The position numbers and the translations under genes are program-made. Source: a virus. From it: 64,000 nt of DNA. Positions 1 to 6,981 of the stretch are shown here, one piece after another; the first letter of the stretch is position 1, and the number at the start of each line of letters is the position of its first letter. The DNA lies in the IMG/VR virus record IMGVR_UViG_3300042937_001707, positions 1 to 64,000 of that record; one strand, 5' to 3'. The notes under the pieces were generated by a model. The model had not been told where the DNA came from, did not search any database, and worked only from the letters and a program-made list of their open reading frames with translations.

Positions 1-681
1 TTATTGAGTGTCTCTTACAGTTTTAATTGCCCTTAATACTGCTTCTTTGTGAGTTTTGTGTTTGAATGGGGTTTCAATCGGGGATAATTTGCCATTCTTT
101 ACAATATGTGGCGTATGAGAGTCTTCTGTAGAAACTACTGTAGCAACCTTTTTCCTTTTACCGTCTTGAGTTTTATGGAAAATGTGGGTAACTTCTGAAG
201 AACCGCCATGTTCTGACGTATCTCCTTTTTCAGATTCCAATTTTCCTTCTGGATGTATAGAAGTATCAAGTTTTGTTTCTACTTCTTTTTTTACCTTTTC
301 TTTTGGAGCGGGTTTTTCCTGTTTTGGTTTTTGTTGAGGAATTACTGGCTTACCAATTTTCGCCAACAAACTTTCAGCAGTTCTTTTGACATAAGGAGAA
401 GGAGAATCTGCGTGATGGGAAAGAAAACGATCCAATATAGAATGATCGTGTCCGGAGTTTTTTACATATTCCTTACCGAGGGAATGAAATCCTTCTTCTT
501 TAGAAGAATGCCTTTTGTGCAATTCTTTTAGTATTGCGGCTTTTCTATCAGCCCAGTGATCAGACGCTTTATCGTTTGGGTCTGCGTGGGTTTCCAGATG
601 TTTGAATAAATCTTCGTGCGAGAGGGATTTTGCGAAATCAGAATGTACGCCTTCTTCAAGAAATCTTTTAAACGATATCAT
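1..681 (-). CDS. Hypothetical charged protein with a capsid-targeting-like N-terminus
   Basis: The protein is 226 aa, soluble and rich in Lys, Glu and His, with no membrane segment. It starts MISFKRFLEE followed by Gly. T4 internal head proteins start MKTYQEFIAE and are cut by prohead protease gp21 after (L/I)xE before A/G/S. Here L8-E9-E10|G11 fits that rule, so the product may be packaged inside the head and trimmed. That is inference from about 11 residues. A Pro/Lys/Glu-rich linker spans roughly residues 113-137. No catalytic motif is recognised. The gene stands alone on the minus strand, 21 bp downstream of an exact late-promoter octamer, which fits a late virion protein. The stop codon is the first triplet of the window. 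Confidence 0.75.
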   Translation of the reverse strand: MISFKRFLEEGVHSDFAKSLSHEDLFKHLETHADPNDKASDHWADRKAAILKELHKRHSSKEEGFHSLGKEYVKNSGHDHSILDRFLSHHADSPSPYVKRTAESLLAKIGKPVIPQQKPKQEKPAPKEKVKKEVETKLDTSIHPEGKLESEKGDTSEHGGSSEVTHIFHKTQDGKRKKVATVVSTEDSHTPHIVKNGKLSPIETPFKHKTHKEAVLRAIKTVRDTQ

Positions 682-701
682 TTATGTATCCTAAATAGAA
701 G

Positions 702-709
702 TATTTATA
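702..709 (-). promoter_or_regulatory. T4-type late promoter octamer for the 1-681 gene
   Basis: TATAAATA read on the minus strand, 21 bp before the ATG at 681. The expected start, about 6 nt downstream, gives a very short leader. The rest of the 682-877 intergenic region is AT-rich and shows no RNA gene or further clear signal. Confidence 0.6.
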
Positions 710-877
710 ATTATGATAAATAAATTTATTTACTTTTTCAAATTTTAGAGGTATGCTAAGTTTGCGACAGTTACTGAATCTGATTTTATTAGAGATAAAC
801 AGATTAAATAAACTTTCTTATATTGTCTATAATCCTAGATATAGAATATTAATGATAACATTGATTAATAATATAAT

Positions 878-1444
878 ATGAACATTTTTGCTTTAGACGA
901 CAACCCCAAAATTGCAGCACAATACCACAACAACGCTCATTGCGTAAAAATGATTTTGGAGTGTTCGCAGTTGCTTTGTACGGCTCATAGGGTCTTGGAT
1001 GGTAAAGAAGTTATCGAGAAAACTGCTTCTGGTAGAAATATTAAACGTTGGAAATTAGAGGACGAAAGAGATGTTAAATTGTATAAATCAACTCATATTT
1101 CACACCCTTCTGCTATTTGGTGTAGGCAATCTGACAGCAATTATAGATACCTCTACGACTTATTGGTTGAACTCTGTAAGGAATACACATTTCGATATGG
1201 AAAAATTCATAAATGTGAGTCTTCTGGATTAGTTTCGTTTTTAGAAACCCAACCAAAAAATATTCCAATTGGCGAGTTTATTCAAGTAACTCCAGCGATG
1301 CCAGAAGAATATAAGATACAAAATGATTCGGTAGCTTCATATAGAAACTATTATAACAAATCAAAACAACATCTTGCGTCTTGGGTGGGAAAGGTAAATT
1401 CAAGACCAATTCCAGAATGGTTTGTTTTGGAGAATCCTTCATGA
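878..1444 (+). CDS. Conserved phage protein of unknown function
   Basis: The protein is 188 aa. It begins MNIFALDDNPKIAAQ and carries CVKMILECSQLLCTAHRV at about residues 23-40. I recall this pattern from hypothetical proteins in many T4-like and other phages, but I know no proven function for it. His and Cys residues cluster near the N-terminus, which might suggest metal binding or catalysis; this is inference. No clear Shine-Dalgarno precedes the ATG; the upstream sequence is almost pure A/T. The stop overlaps the next start as ATGA, so the two genes are probably translationally coupled. There is no signal peptide or membrane segment. No late-promoter octamer lies upstream, which suggests early or middle expression. 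Confidence 0.8.
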   Translation: MNIFALDDNPKIAAQYHNNAHCVKMILECSQLLCTAHRVLDGKEVIEKTASGRNIKRWKLEDERDVKLYKSTHISHPSAIWCRQSDSNYRYLYDLLVELCKEYTFRYGKIHKCESSGLVSFLETQPKNIPIGEFIQVTPAMPEEYKIQNDSVASYRNYYNKSKQHLASWVGKVNSRPIPEWFVLENPS

Positions 1445-1758
1445 CTAAAAAGTTTACCTACGAGGGTTCTAATAAATTTTGTAAATCTATCTATTTGTTG
1501 GGGTTGTCTGTTGCCCAACTAGGGGGTTTAGTTTTTACGCTTACTGTTATTTGCGCTATATATTTCTTTGTTGACGCCTTTTTTATTACCAAAAATTTAG
1601 ACATATTTACTGATAAATTAATATTTTTTGGGTTTGGAGCGGTTTTTTTCATCGCTACTGAAATTTTGGGGAATTCTCTGATAAGTCTATCCCAATTTAT
1701 AAATTGGTGGGATAGAGGGAGCGTTAATACCAAAATCACTAGGAACGTAAGAAAATAA
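1441..1758 (+). CDS. Small two-helix membrane protein
   Basis: The protein is 105 aa. The ATG at 1441 overlaps the preceding stop (ATGA) and was preferred to an upstream start at 1381, which would run 60 bp into the previous gene. Two hydrophobic stretches, about residues 17-48 and 58-80, predict two membrane helices, followed by a short charged tail. The family is not recognised. Size and topology would allow a holin or a superinfection or lysis modulator. Its neighbour upstream is not a lysis gene, and the RlpA-like enzyme lies 3 kb away, so that role is only a possibility. Confidence 0.65.
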   Translation: MTKKFTYEGSNKFCKSIYLLGLSVAQLGGLVFTLTVICAIYFFVDAFFITKNLDIFTDKLIFFGFGAVFFIATEILGNSLISLSQFINWWDRGSVNTKITRNVRK

Positions 1759-1761
1759 ATA
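1754..1761 (+). promoter_or_regulatory. Late-promoter-like octamer (AATAAATA variant)
   Basis: AATAAATA differs from the T4 late octamer only at the first base. It overlaps the end of the membrane protein gene and lies 27 bp before the ATG at 1789. It is weaker evidence than the exact octamers elsewhere. Confidence 0.35.
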
Positions 1762-1788
1762 GTAGACAAACATTTTTAGGTAATCATT

Positions 1789-2034
1789 ATGTGTCCAATT
1801 TATGACGTAAGAGATAAAAAAACTGGAGAAGTAACCGAAATGGTTATGACTATTTCTCAGTGGGAAGAATTCAAGAAAAATAATCCAGATAAAGAACAAC
1901 ATTTTTCAACTTTGAATTTTGCTGATTCTGTATCTTTGGGAATTAAGAAACCACCATCGGATTTTAAGGAAGGAGTAATCGACAGAATTAAGAAAAATAA
2001 CCCGGGAAATCAAATGACTTCTCGGTGGGATTAA
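1789..2034 (+). CDS. Small conserved T4-like phage protein, function unknown
   Basis: The protein is 81 aa. It starts MCPIYDVRDKKTGEVTEM, followed by a serine-containing linker and a basic C-terminal part with PPSDFKEGVIDRIKKNNP. This layout, an FmdB-like N-terminus without the cysteine pairs and a C-terminal DGF-K-I-like helix, is common among small proteins of T4-like cyanophages and relatives. No function is established that I know of. It is followed by a strong intrinsic terminator, so its transcription unit ends here. A late-promoter variant lies just upstream. Confidence 0.75.
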   Translation: MCPIYDVRDKKTGEVTEMVMTISQWEEFKKNNPDKEQHFSTLNFADSVSLGIKKPPSDFKEGVIDRIKKNNPGNQMTSRWD

Positions 2035-2091
2035 TTAAAATTATGATAAATTCTTGATAATAATGGATGTTTTGACAATTTTTTAGTCAGT

Positions 2092-2127
2092 AGGGAATAG
2101 GGTCTAGTGCCTTATTCCCTTTTTTTA
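2092..2127 (+). terminator. Intrinsic terminator
   Basis: AGGGAATA (2092-2099) pairs with TATTCCCT (2113-2120), with further G-C pairs possible inside, followed by a run of seven T. It separates the 1789-2034 gene from phoH. Confidence 0.8.
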
Positions 2128-2144
2128 TTTTAAAGGAATAATCT

Positions 2145-2915
2145 ATGGCAATCAGACCAGTCAAGAAAGCAAACACAAAATTTCTAAAGAGTCATGAAAT
2201 AGATGAAGCAGATAAAGTTTCTTTTATTAAAAAGGCGAAGAAAAAACCAAACGCGGGTTTATCTAACCTACAATTGAAAGAAATACACCCATTAACCGAA
2301 AATCAAGGAAAAGTTTTTTCTGCTTATGCTGAAGAAAAGAATTTAGTATGTTCGGGTTCTGCGGGAACGGGAAAAACTTTTTGTTTATTGTATTTAATGC
2401 TGCAAGAGTTAGTATATAACAACGAATACGAAAAGATTTTAATTGTTCGTTCTGCTGTCCCAACAAGAAACATAGGATTTTTACCTGGGACGGAAGATGA
2501 AAAATTAGCGATTTACGAAACAACATACAAAAGTATATGTAATGATCTATTTGGAAGAGCAGACGCGTATGAAATCTTGAAGAAGAAAGATCTTATAGAA
2601 TTCGTATCTACTTCTTATATCAGAGGAACTACTTTTGATAATGTTTTAATATTAGTTGATGAAATGCAAAATTGCATATTTCACGAATTAGATAGTGTTA
2701 TCACTCGTTGCGGTAAAAATAGTAGGATATTCTTTTCTGGAGATATGGTCCAATCAGATTTTGACGGAAGGAAAGAAACTAGCGGATTCTTAGATTTTAT
2801 AAAAATTATTAAAAATATGGATTCGTTTTCAATTACAAATTTTACAATAGAAGATTGCGTTCGCAGCGGTCTTGTCCGCGAATATTTAACCGTAAAAGAA
2901 AAATGCGGTTTATAG
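2145..2915 (+). CDS. phoH: PhoH-like P-loop ATPase
   Basis: The protein is 256 aa. Walker A GSAGTGKT lies at residues 71-78 and Walker B LILVDEMQN at about 168-176. A third motif, FFSGDMVQ, lies around 196-203. The PVRSAVP/GFLPG-type segment (VRSAVPTRNIGFLPG) is typical of PhoH. The family is related to superfamily-1 helicase cores; bacterial members are linked to RNA metabolism and phosphate stress, and it is widespread in marine phages. Its role in infection is not established. The N-terminal 45 residues are basic and probably flexible. No late octamer precedes it. It converges with the endonuclease gene, and the two stops overlap by 6 bp with no terminator between them. Confidence 0.95.
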   Translation: MAIRPVKKANTKFLKSHEIDEADKVSFIKKAKKKPNAGLSNLQLKEIHPLTENQGKVFSAYAEEKNLVCSGSAGTGKTFCLLYLMLQELVYNNEYEKILIVRSAVPTRNIGFLPGTEDEKLAIYETTYKSICNDLFGRADAYEILKKKDLIEFVSTSYIRGTTFDNVLILVDEMQNCIFHELDSVITRCGKNSRIFFSGDMVQSDFDGRKETSGFLDFIKIIKNMDSFSITNFTIEDCVRSGLVREYLTVKEKCGL

Positions 2916-3665
2916 ATATTTACATTTAAATTGTTTATGATGTTTTCTTTCGCCTTTTGCGACTGCGATCATACATCCAATATTTAAATTTTGATTTTGA
3001 CAAAATGTAGATAAATTTTTTATTTTTTGAATTTCCCCATCAGGAAAGGTTATTATATAAGACTTTTCCTTTTGGGATTTTACAAATTCTTTAAGTTTAA
3101 TTTTCTTTTCTAATATTATTTGATTTGACGGTTTGTGTCCGAAGTATAATTCTTTATGGAAACATTGCCAATTTTTATGCAATAGTCCCCTACCATTAGC
3201 AACACAACGCATCCCTGATTCTGTTAATTTATATTTTTTACAAAATAAACTTAGATTTTTGATTTCAAAAATTTCATCTTCTGGAGAAACGCAAATATAT
3301 TCTTTTGAATTTTTCTCGGAAAGTATTTGTTTTTTCTTTGGAGAAATAATGTCTCCAGTGGTATCAAAAGTTTTTCCTCCATTGTGTTTGTTTAAAAATA
3401 GTGGATGATTTTTAGCATCTATTTTTGTTAAATAATTTTCTTCGAAATCGGAACATGATTTTGGGTTATTTGGAAACATTTTATGAATTTTAATAATATC
3501 TGGTTCTCCATATTCTTCTCTAAAGGTTTTCACATATTTAGAAGAAGTAAAATAAGATTCCCATAAAACTTTTGGGTGACATCCTTTGGCAGTTTTCCTA
3601 CCATAATAGAATTTTTTATGTTCAGACCAACCAATAATGTAGGTAAAAGGAATATAAATATTCAT
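2910..3665 (-). CDS. Free-standing GIY-YIG-like homing endonuclease with C-terminal repeat DNA-binding modules
   Basis: The protein is 251 aa. The N-terminus TYIIGW...FYYGRK (residues 8-24) resembles the GIY-YIG nuclease core, with an acidic DFEENYL around 73-79 as the metal-binding Glu candidate. Two related C-terminal modules follow (about 122-168 and 202-249). Each reads roughly as a pathogenicity-like strand, then KNLS-FC, then VA-G---HK-W/F-C. Such modules occur in intron or intergenic endonucleases as NUMOD-like DNA-recognition units. It lies head-on against phoH, overlapping its last 6 bp, and opposite to neighbouring genes, as expected for a recent mobile insertion. The RBS ACGGAG sits 9 nt before the ATG. 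An exact late octamer lies 68 bp upstream. Confidence 0.75.
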   Translation of the reverse strand: MNIYIPFTYIIGWSEHKKFYYGRKTAKGCHPKVLWESYFTSSKYVKTFREEYGEPDIIKIHKMFPNNPKSCSDFEENYLTKIDAKNHPLFLNKHNGGKTFDTTGDIISPKKKQILSEKNSKEYICVSPEDEIFEIKNLSLFCKKYKLTESGMRCVANGRGLLHKNWQCFHKELYFGHKPSNQIILEKKIKLKEFVKSQKEKSYIITFPDGEIQKIKNLSTFCQNQNLNIGCMIAVAKGERKHHKQFKCKYL

Positions 3666-3697
3666 GCTGACATGCTCCGTAAAGTTTAAATGTTAGG

Positions 3698-3729
3698 GTA
3701 GGTGGGGAGGTGAGATTCCCGCGACCTAC
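3698..3729. other. Inverted repeat between divergent genes
   Basis: GTAGGT (3698-3703) pairs with ACCTAC (3724-3729). Inside, GGGGA can pair with TTCCC. No T-run follows on either strand, so it is not a standard terminator. On the minus strand the late RNA predicted from the adjacent octamer would start within this stem (near 3727). Confidence 0.5.
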
Positions 3730-3732
3730 GTT

Positions 3733-3740
3733 TATTTATA
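3733..3740 (-). promoter_or_regulatory. T4-type late promoter octamer for the homing endonuclease
   Basis: TATAAATA on the minus strand. On the plus strand the same bases contain TATAAT (3737-3742), a possible sigma-70 -10 element for the 3764-4655 pair, although no good -35 is visible. An overlapping early/late divergent promoter is therefore conceivable. Confidence 0.5.
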
Positions 3741-3763
3741 ATAAAAATATTTAACGGAGAAAT

Positions 3764-4003
3764 ATGAACAGAGCGGAAAGACGACATAACACCAAAAGAA
3801 TTATTCAAAAAAGAAAGAATATATTAGGTGCAAATTGGAATCCAAAGTATAATAATGAACCTCATCGTTTATCTAAGATGAATGGCGTGAATTGCGGAAA
3901 TCCAAAATGTCTCTTCTGCTCTAATCCTAGAAAAGTGTGGAACGAAAAAACTATACACGAAAAGTCTTTTTATCAGAGAGAACTTATTGAAGATGAAATT
4001 TAA
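3764..4003 (+). CDS. Small basic protein with a possible zinc-binding Cys motif
   Basis: The protein is 79 aa. It begins MNRAERRHNTKRIIQKRK, a strongly basic helix, followed by CGNPKCLFCSNPRKVW with three cysteines (C-x4-C-x2-C) that could bind zinc. Small proteins of this form (an ERR/KR start and a Cys-containing NPR motif) are common in phages and plasmids without a known function; nucleic-acid or ribosome binding is a reasonable guess. The RBS ACGGAG lies just upstream. The last 11 bp overlap the next gene, so the two form an operon. Confidence 0.75.
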   Translation: MNRAERRHNTKRIIQKRKNILGANWNPKYNNEPHRLSKMNGVNCGNPKCLFCSNPRKVWNEKTIHEKSFYQRELIEDEI

Positions 4004-4655
4004 TCATGTAAATCCGACAGAATTGTTGGAATTGAATACCGAAAATTTAAACGGTAAAAGGCACTATTTGACGCCAAACGGAAAATATCCGTCAATAACT
4101 AGTGTGTTGGGATCGTTTCCAAATCGCGCTCTGTTTGAATGGCGTAAAAGAGTTGGCGAAGCAGAGGCGAATAGAGTCTCTGCTGTCGCTTCTTCTAGGG
4201 GAACAAAATTTCACCTACTTTGCGAAAAATATCTATCTAATGAAGAAATAGATAAAAAGCAATTTATGCCAGACGCATTGAATTCTTTTTACGAATTCAA
4301 AGGTATTTTGCATAGGATATCTGATATTCATAAATTAGAAGTTCCTTTATATTCTAATAAATTGAAGGTTGCCGGAAGGTGCGATTGCATAGCAAATTTT
4401 GATAATAGACTTTCAATAATTGACTTTAAGACGAGTAAAAAAGAAAAAAGAGAAGATTGGATTCAGGATTATTTTATTCAAGCTACATTTTATTCAATGT
4501 CGTATTTTGAGTTGACGGGGATTCAAGCAAAACAAATAGCAATTCTAGTTTCGGTTGATGATGGCGACGATCAAGCCTTTATTAAAGAAGTTAAAGACTA
4601 TATCCCTTCCACGATATCTAAAATCAAAGAATATTATAGATATTATCATATATAA
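3993..4655 (+). CDS. PD-(D/E)XK superfamily exonuclease
   Basis: The protein is 220 aa. The ATG at 3993 (MKFNHVNP) was chosen over an in-frame TTG six bases earlier. Motifs of the RecB/Cas4-like nuclease fold are visible: SSRGTKFH (68-74), then E116, GRCD (128-131, D131) and SIIDFKTSK (141-149, D144 and K146), followed by a Gln-containing helix (IQATFYS). Such nucleases are common in T4-like marine phages, where they are thought to process DNA ends during replication or recombination. The substrate cannot be read from the sequence. It overlaps the preceding small gene. The downstream late promoter overlaps its stop codon. Confidence 0.88.
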   Translation: MKFNHVNPTELLELNTENLNGKRHYLTPNGKYPSITSVLGSFPNRALFEWRKRVGEAEANRVSAVASSRGTKFHLLCEKYLSNEEIDKKQFMPDALNSFYEFKGILHRISDIHKLEVPLYSNKLKVAGRCDCIANFDNRLSIIDFKTSKKEKREDWIQDYFIQATFYSMSYFELTGIQAKQIAILVSVDDGDDQAFIKEVKDYIPSTISKIKEYYRYYHI

Positions 4656-4658
4656 ATA
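4651..4658 (+). promoter_or_regulatory. T4-type late promoter octamer for the RlpA-like gene
   Basis: Exact TATAAATA overlapping the stop of the exonuclease gene. A start near 4664 gives an unusually long leader of about 124 nt before the ATG at 4788; the leader is predicted to be structured. Confidence 0.65.
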
Positions 4659-4660
4659 AA

Positions 4661-4762
4661 AAACCAACCTTTACTTTTCGAGTAAAGCGAGGTAAACTAT
4701 TCTTTTAACCGATGAGGTTACTTTTTAAAGTAGTCAAAAATCATCAAATTCAAGGTTGATTT
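4661..4762 (+). other. Structured 5' leader of the RlpA-like gene
   Basis: The closing stem CAACCTT (4665-4671) with AAGGTTG (4752-4758) can be extended by AAA/TTT across one mismatch. Inside are CTTTACT/AGTAAAG (4669-4675 with 4681-4687), AACC/GGTT (4707-4710 with 4716-4719) and ACTT/AAGT. The first hairpin and the closing stem share bases 4669-4671, so alternative folds compete. The late RNA would start at the 5' edge of the closing stem. A regulatory role is inference. Confidence 0.4.
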
Positions 4763-4787
4763 ATTTCAACTGTAGAGGAGAAAAATA

Positions 4788-5126
4788 ATGATGAAATTAT
4801 TTTCAATTGTACTTTTAATGTTCATAACTTCCGAAGTTTCTTTAGCTCAAACTGGTACTGCTTCCTGGTATGGTCCGGGGTTCCACGGAAAGAAAACTGC
4901 TTCTGGAAAACCTTTTAACTCTCGCGCGTTTACTGCAGCACATAAAAATATTGCGTTTGGGTCTAAGGTTAAAGTTACGAACCTTAAAAATAAAAAGTCA
5001 GTACTTGTGACAATCACTGATAGGGGACCATTTGTTCGCGGTCGTATTATTGATTTATCACAAGCCGCTAAAAATGCTATTGGTATGGGTGGAACTGCTC
5101 CGGTTTCGCTTCAAGTGGTGAAATAA
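4788..5126 (+). CDS. Secreted RlpA-like double-psi beta-barrel protein (likely peptidoglycan lytic enzyme)
   Basis: The protein is 112 aa. Residues 1-20 form a Sec signal peptide, predicted cut SLA|QTG. The mature part is almost exactly one RlpA domain: GTASWYGPGFHGKKTASG (23-40), AAHKNIAFG (50-58), VKVTNLKN (61-68) and TDRGPFVRGRIIDLS (77-91). Bacterial RlpA is a lytic transglycosylase acting on denuded glycan strands. Conserved H33, H52 and D78 are present. There is no lipobox Cys and no SPOR domain, so this is a minimal, secreted form. It is a good candidate for the lysis enzyme or for a periplasmic cell-wall modifier. It is expressed alone from a late promoter and followed by a hairpin terminator. 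The RBS GAGGAG is strong. Confidence 0.9.
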   Translation: MMKLFSIVLLMFITSEVSLAQTGTASWYGPGFHGKKTASGKPFNSRAFTAAHKNIAFGSKVKVTNLKNKKSVLVTITDRGPFVRGRIIDLSQAAKNAIGMGGTAPVSLQVVK

Positions 5127-5136
5127 ATGTAATAAC

Positions 5137-5164
5137 GGGATCCTCTTTTGGGGATCCCACTTTT
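5137..5164 (+). terminator. Hairpin terminator after the RlpA-like gene
   Basis: GGGATCC (5137-5143) pairs with GGATCCC (5152-5158), then ACTTTT. The U-tract is short, so termination may be partial. Confidence 0.65.
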
Positions 5165-5175
5165 AAGGAAAAATT

Positions 5176-5403
5176 ATGGTGTCTCCGAAAGTAGAAGAAA
5201 AGGAAAAATTCTCAAAACATATTATTTCCTTAGTAGAAAGGGATAATATTTCTTATATAGATGCAATTACCGAATATTGTGAAACTATTGGTCTAGAAAT
5301 AGAAATTGCTGCAAAATTAATCACCCCTTCTATTGTTTCTAAGATTTCTGAGGAAGCAATGAGAAGTAACCTTATTGAAAAAAGTCCAGTATTGCCGATA
5401 TAA
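5176..5403 (+). CDS. 33: gp33 late-transcription co-activator
   Basis: The protein is 75 aa; T4 gp33 is 112 aa. The core lines up with T4 gp33: ISYIDAITEYCE, then E---AKLITPSIVSKISEEA and SNLIEK. In T4 gp33 bridges the RNA polymerase beta-flap, the late sigma gp55 and the sliding clamp gp45, coupling late transcription to replication. The hydrophobic C-terminus PVLPI corresponds to the flap- or clamp-binding tail. The long N-terminal part of T4 gp33 is missing here, as in other aquatic T4-like phages. It is the first gene of the conserved 33-59-32 order, and its stop overlaps the gene 59 start by one base. Confidence 0.87.
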   Translation: MVSPKVEEKEKFSKHIISLVERDNISYIDAITEYCETIGLEIEIAAKLITPSIVSKISEEAMRSNLIEKSPVLPI

Positions 5404-5984
5404 TGAATGGAAATGATGCTGCTAATTTATATAATGCTATAAAATTACATTTCACTTCTGAAAAATATAATGCTATAACCTATAGGTTTAAGACCAAATC
5501 TAAATTCGTACCAGAAAATCAATTTTTTATATTCCAAAAACTTGGAAAAATGTATGGTGACGATTTAATTCATTATTACGTCTCAAATTTATCAGAAAAC
5601 CCCAAACTTTGGGTGATGGATTTATTATCTGACGATTGCGAAACCAGATATAAAAGTTGGAAAAAACGAAACGATTCTCTTTCTTATGTTTATAAAAACG
5701 AAATAGGAACTTTATTGGATGAGTATCCTTTAAACGAATTGATACTTGTTAAGGGAACGTATCCGTTGTTGATGGTAAAAACTATGCAAGAAATCGTAAG
5801 TTTGGATACTTTACTTTTGACTGATTCTATATTACAATTTTTTAATGTCTGGAATATGAAAATAAAAGAAAGAATAGTTTGGGAACCTTTTAGGATGAAA
5901 TGTGATAAGTATAGATCGTTTATGAATATAGATCTCCCAAAGTTTAAGAATATATTGAAAGAGGAGGTAAAATGTCGTAGCTAA
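5403..5984 (+). CDS. 59: gp59 helicase loader
   Basis: The protein is 193 aa; T4 gp59 is 217 aa. It is all-helical. The N-terminal ANLYNAIKLHF corresponds to VYKLYLMIKQHM of T4 gp59. FFIFQKLGKMYG and YYVSNLSENPKLWVMDLL match its FFQKL and ISNL---AW segments. In T4, gp59 loads the gp41 helicase onto forked DNA covered by gp32 and gates leading-strand synthesis. It is encoded between genes 33 and 32, exactly as in T4. The ATG shares a base with the gene 33 stop. A GAGGAGG purine run near the 3' end (about 5963) lies too far upstream to be the gene 32 RBS. Confidence 0.87.
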   Translation: MNGNDAANLYNAIKLHFTSEKYNAITYRFKTKSKFVPENQFFIFQKLGKMYGDDLIHYYVSNLSENPKLWVMDLLSDDCETRYKSWKKRNDSLSYVYKNEIGTLLDEYPLNELILVKGTYPLLMVKTMQEIVSLDTLLLTDSILQFFNVWNMKIKERIVWEPFRMKCDKYRSFMNIDLPKFKNILKEEVKCRS

Positions 5985-6058
5985 ATAGTTCTATATTATG
6001 ATTATTTGGATAAGATTGTTTTTAAGTTGTATTAAGTTTGTATAAAGAGGTAAAAAAT

Positions 6059-6973
6059 ATGTCTAGTTTTGCTAATCTAAAGAGATCCTCAGGATCTAGT
6101 CTCGAAAAACTCTCCAAGGCGGTAGAATCACTAAATTCTTCTTCTTATAATGATGGCGAAGATGTTTATTGGAAGTGTGAAACCGATAAAACAGGTAATG
6201 GTTATGCCGTAATCAGATTCCTTCCAGCTTCTTCTCAAGACGGTGATGACGCTATTCCATTCGTAAAGTATTACGATCACGGGTTTCAAGGTCCAGGTGG
6301 TTGGTATATCGAAAAGTCCCTAACAACCATTGGACAAAACGATCCAGTTTCTGAACATAATAGTTCTTTGTGGAATTCTGGTATTGAGGCAAATAAAGAA
6401 GTTGCTCGTAAACAGAAGCGTCGCCTACATTATGTTTCTAACATTTATGTTGTAAAGGACCCAAAGCATCCAGAAAACGAAGGTAAGATTTTCCTTTTCC
6501 GTTATGGTAAGAAGATTATGGAAAAGATTACTACAGCAATGAATCCTCAGTTTGAGGACGATAAACCATTTGATCCTTTTGATTTTTGGTCTGGCGCTAA
6601 TTTCAAGTTGAAGATTCGTAAGGTTGATGGTTATCAGAATTATGACCTTTCGGAATTTGATTCTACTGGTCCATTATTTGATGATGATGATAAAATGGAA
6701 TCGGTTTGGAAGGCAGAACATTCCTTGAAGGAAGTAATTGATCCAAAGAATTTTAAAACTTATGACGAACTAAAGTCTAAGTTGGACAGAGTTCTTGGTA
6801 ATACTTCTACTGGTCGCAGTGGTCCTACCACAGTAGAACGTGCCAGAGCAATGAAACCAGAACCAAAAGTAGATGAATCCAACGAAGTATTCTCATCCAG
6901 TTCGTCAGTAGATATTGACGAAACAGACGAAGATTTGGATTATTTCAGTAAACTGCTCTCAGACGAAGAGTAA
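6059..6973 (+). CDS. 32: gp32 single-stranded DNA-binding protein
   Basis: The protein is 304 aa from the ATG at 6059 (RBS AGAGG). A TTG at 6038 would add seven residues and looks spurious. The N-terminus MSSFANLKRSSGSSLEKL is the basic LAST-type region for cooperative binding. The core contains FQGPGGWYIEKSLTTIGQ and ARKQKRRLHYVSNIYVVKDP, as in T4-like cyanophage gp32. The zinc-binding Cys/His set of T4 gp32 (H64, C77, C87, C90) is absent; only one Cys is seen. The C-terminal 25 residues are acidic (DIDETDEDLDYF), the tail that contacts gp59, polymerase and primase. It coats ssDNA in replication, recombination and repair. Confidence 0.96.
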   Translation: MSSFANLKRSSGSSLEKLSKAVESLNSSSYNDGEDVYWKCETDKTGNGYAVIRFLPASSQDGDDAIPFVKYYDHGFQGPGGWYIEKSLTTIGQNDPVSEHNSSLWNSGIEANKEVARKQKRRLHYVSNIYVVKDPKHPENEGKIFLFRYGKKIMEKITTAMNPQFEDDKPFDPFDFWSGANFKLKIRKVDGYQNYDLSEFDSTGPLFDDDDKMESVWKAEHSLKEVIDPKNFKTYDELKSKLDRVLGNTSTGRSGPTTVERARAMKPEPKVDESNEVFSSSSSVDIDETDEDLDYFSKLLSDEE

Positions 6974-6981
6974 GGATTATC

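Noticed and set aside
828-833. TATAAT as early promoter -10 for the 878 gene
   Set aside because: No recognisable -35 at the right distance, and such hexamers are common by chance in DNA this AT-rich.
1491-1902. Minus-strand frames over the small membrane protein gene
   Set aside because: They run opposite to a gene with clear coupling (ATGA) to its neighbour and have no homology or RBS.
2072-2100. TTGACA at 2072 as -35 of a phoH promoter
   Set aside because: The spacing places the -10 in the terminator stem, where GAATAG is a poor match; TTGACA alone is weak evidence in this base composition.
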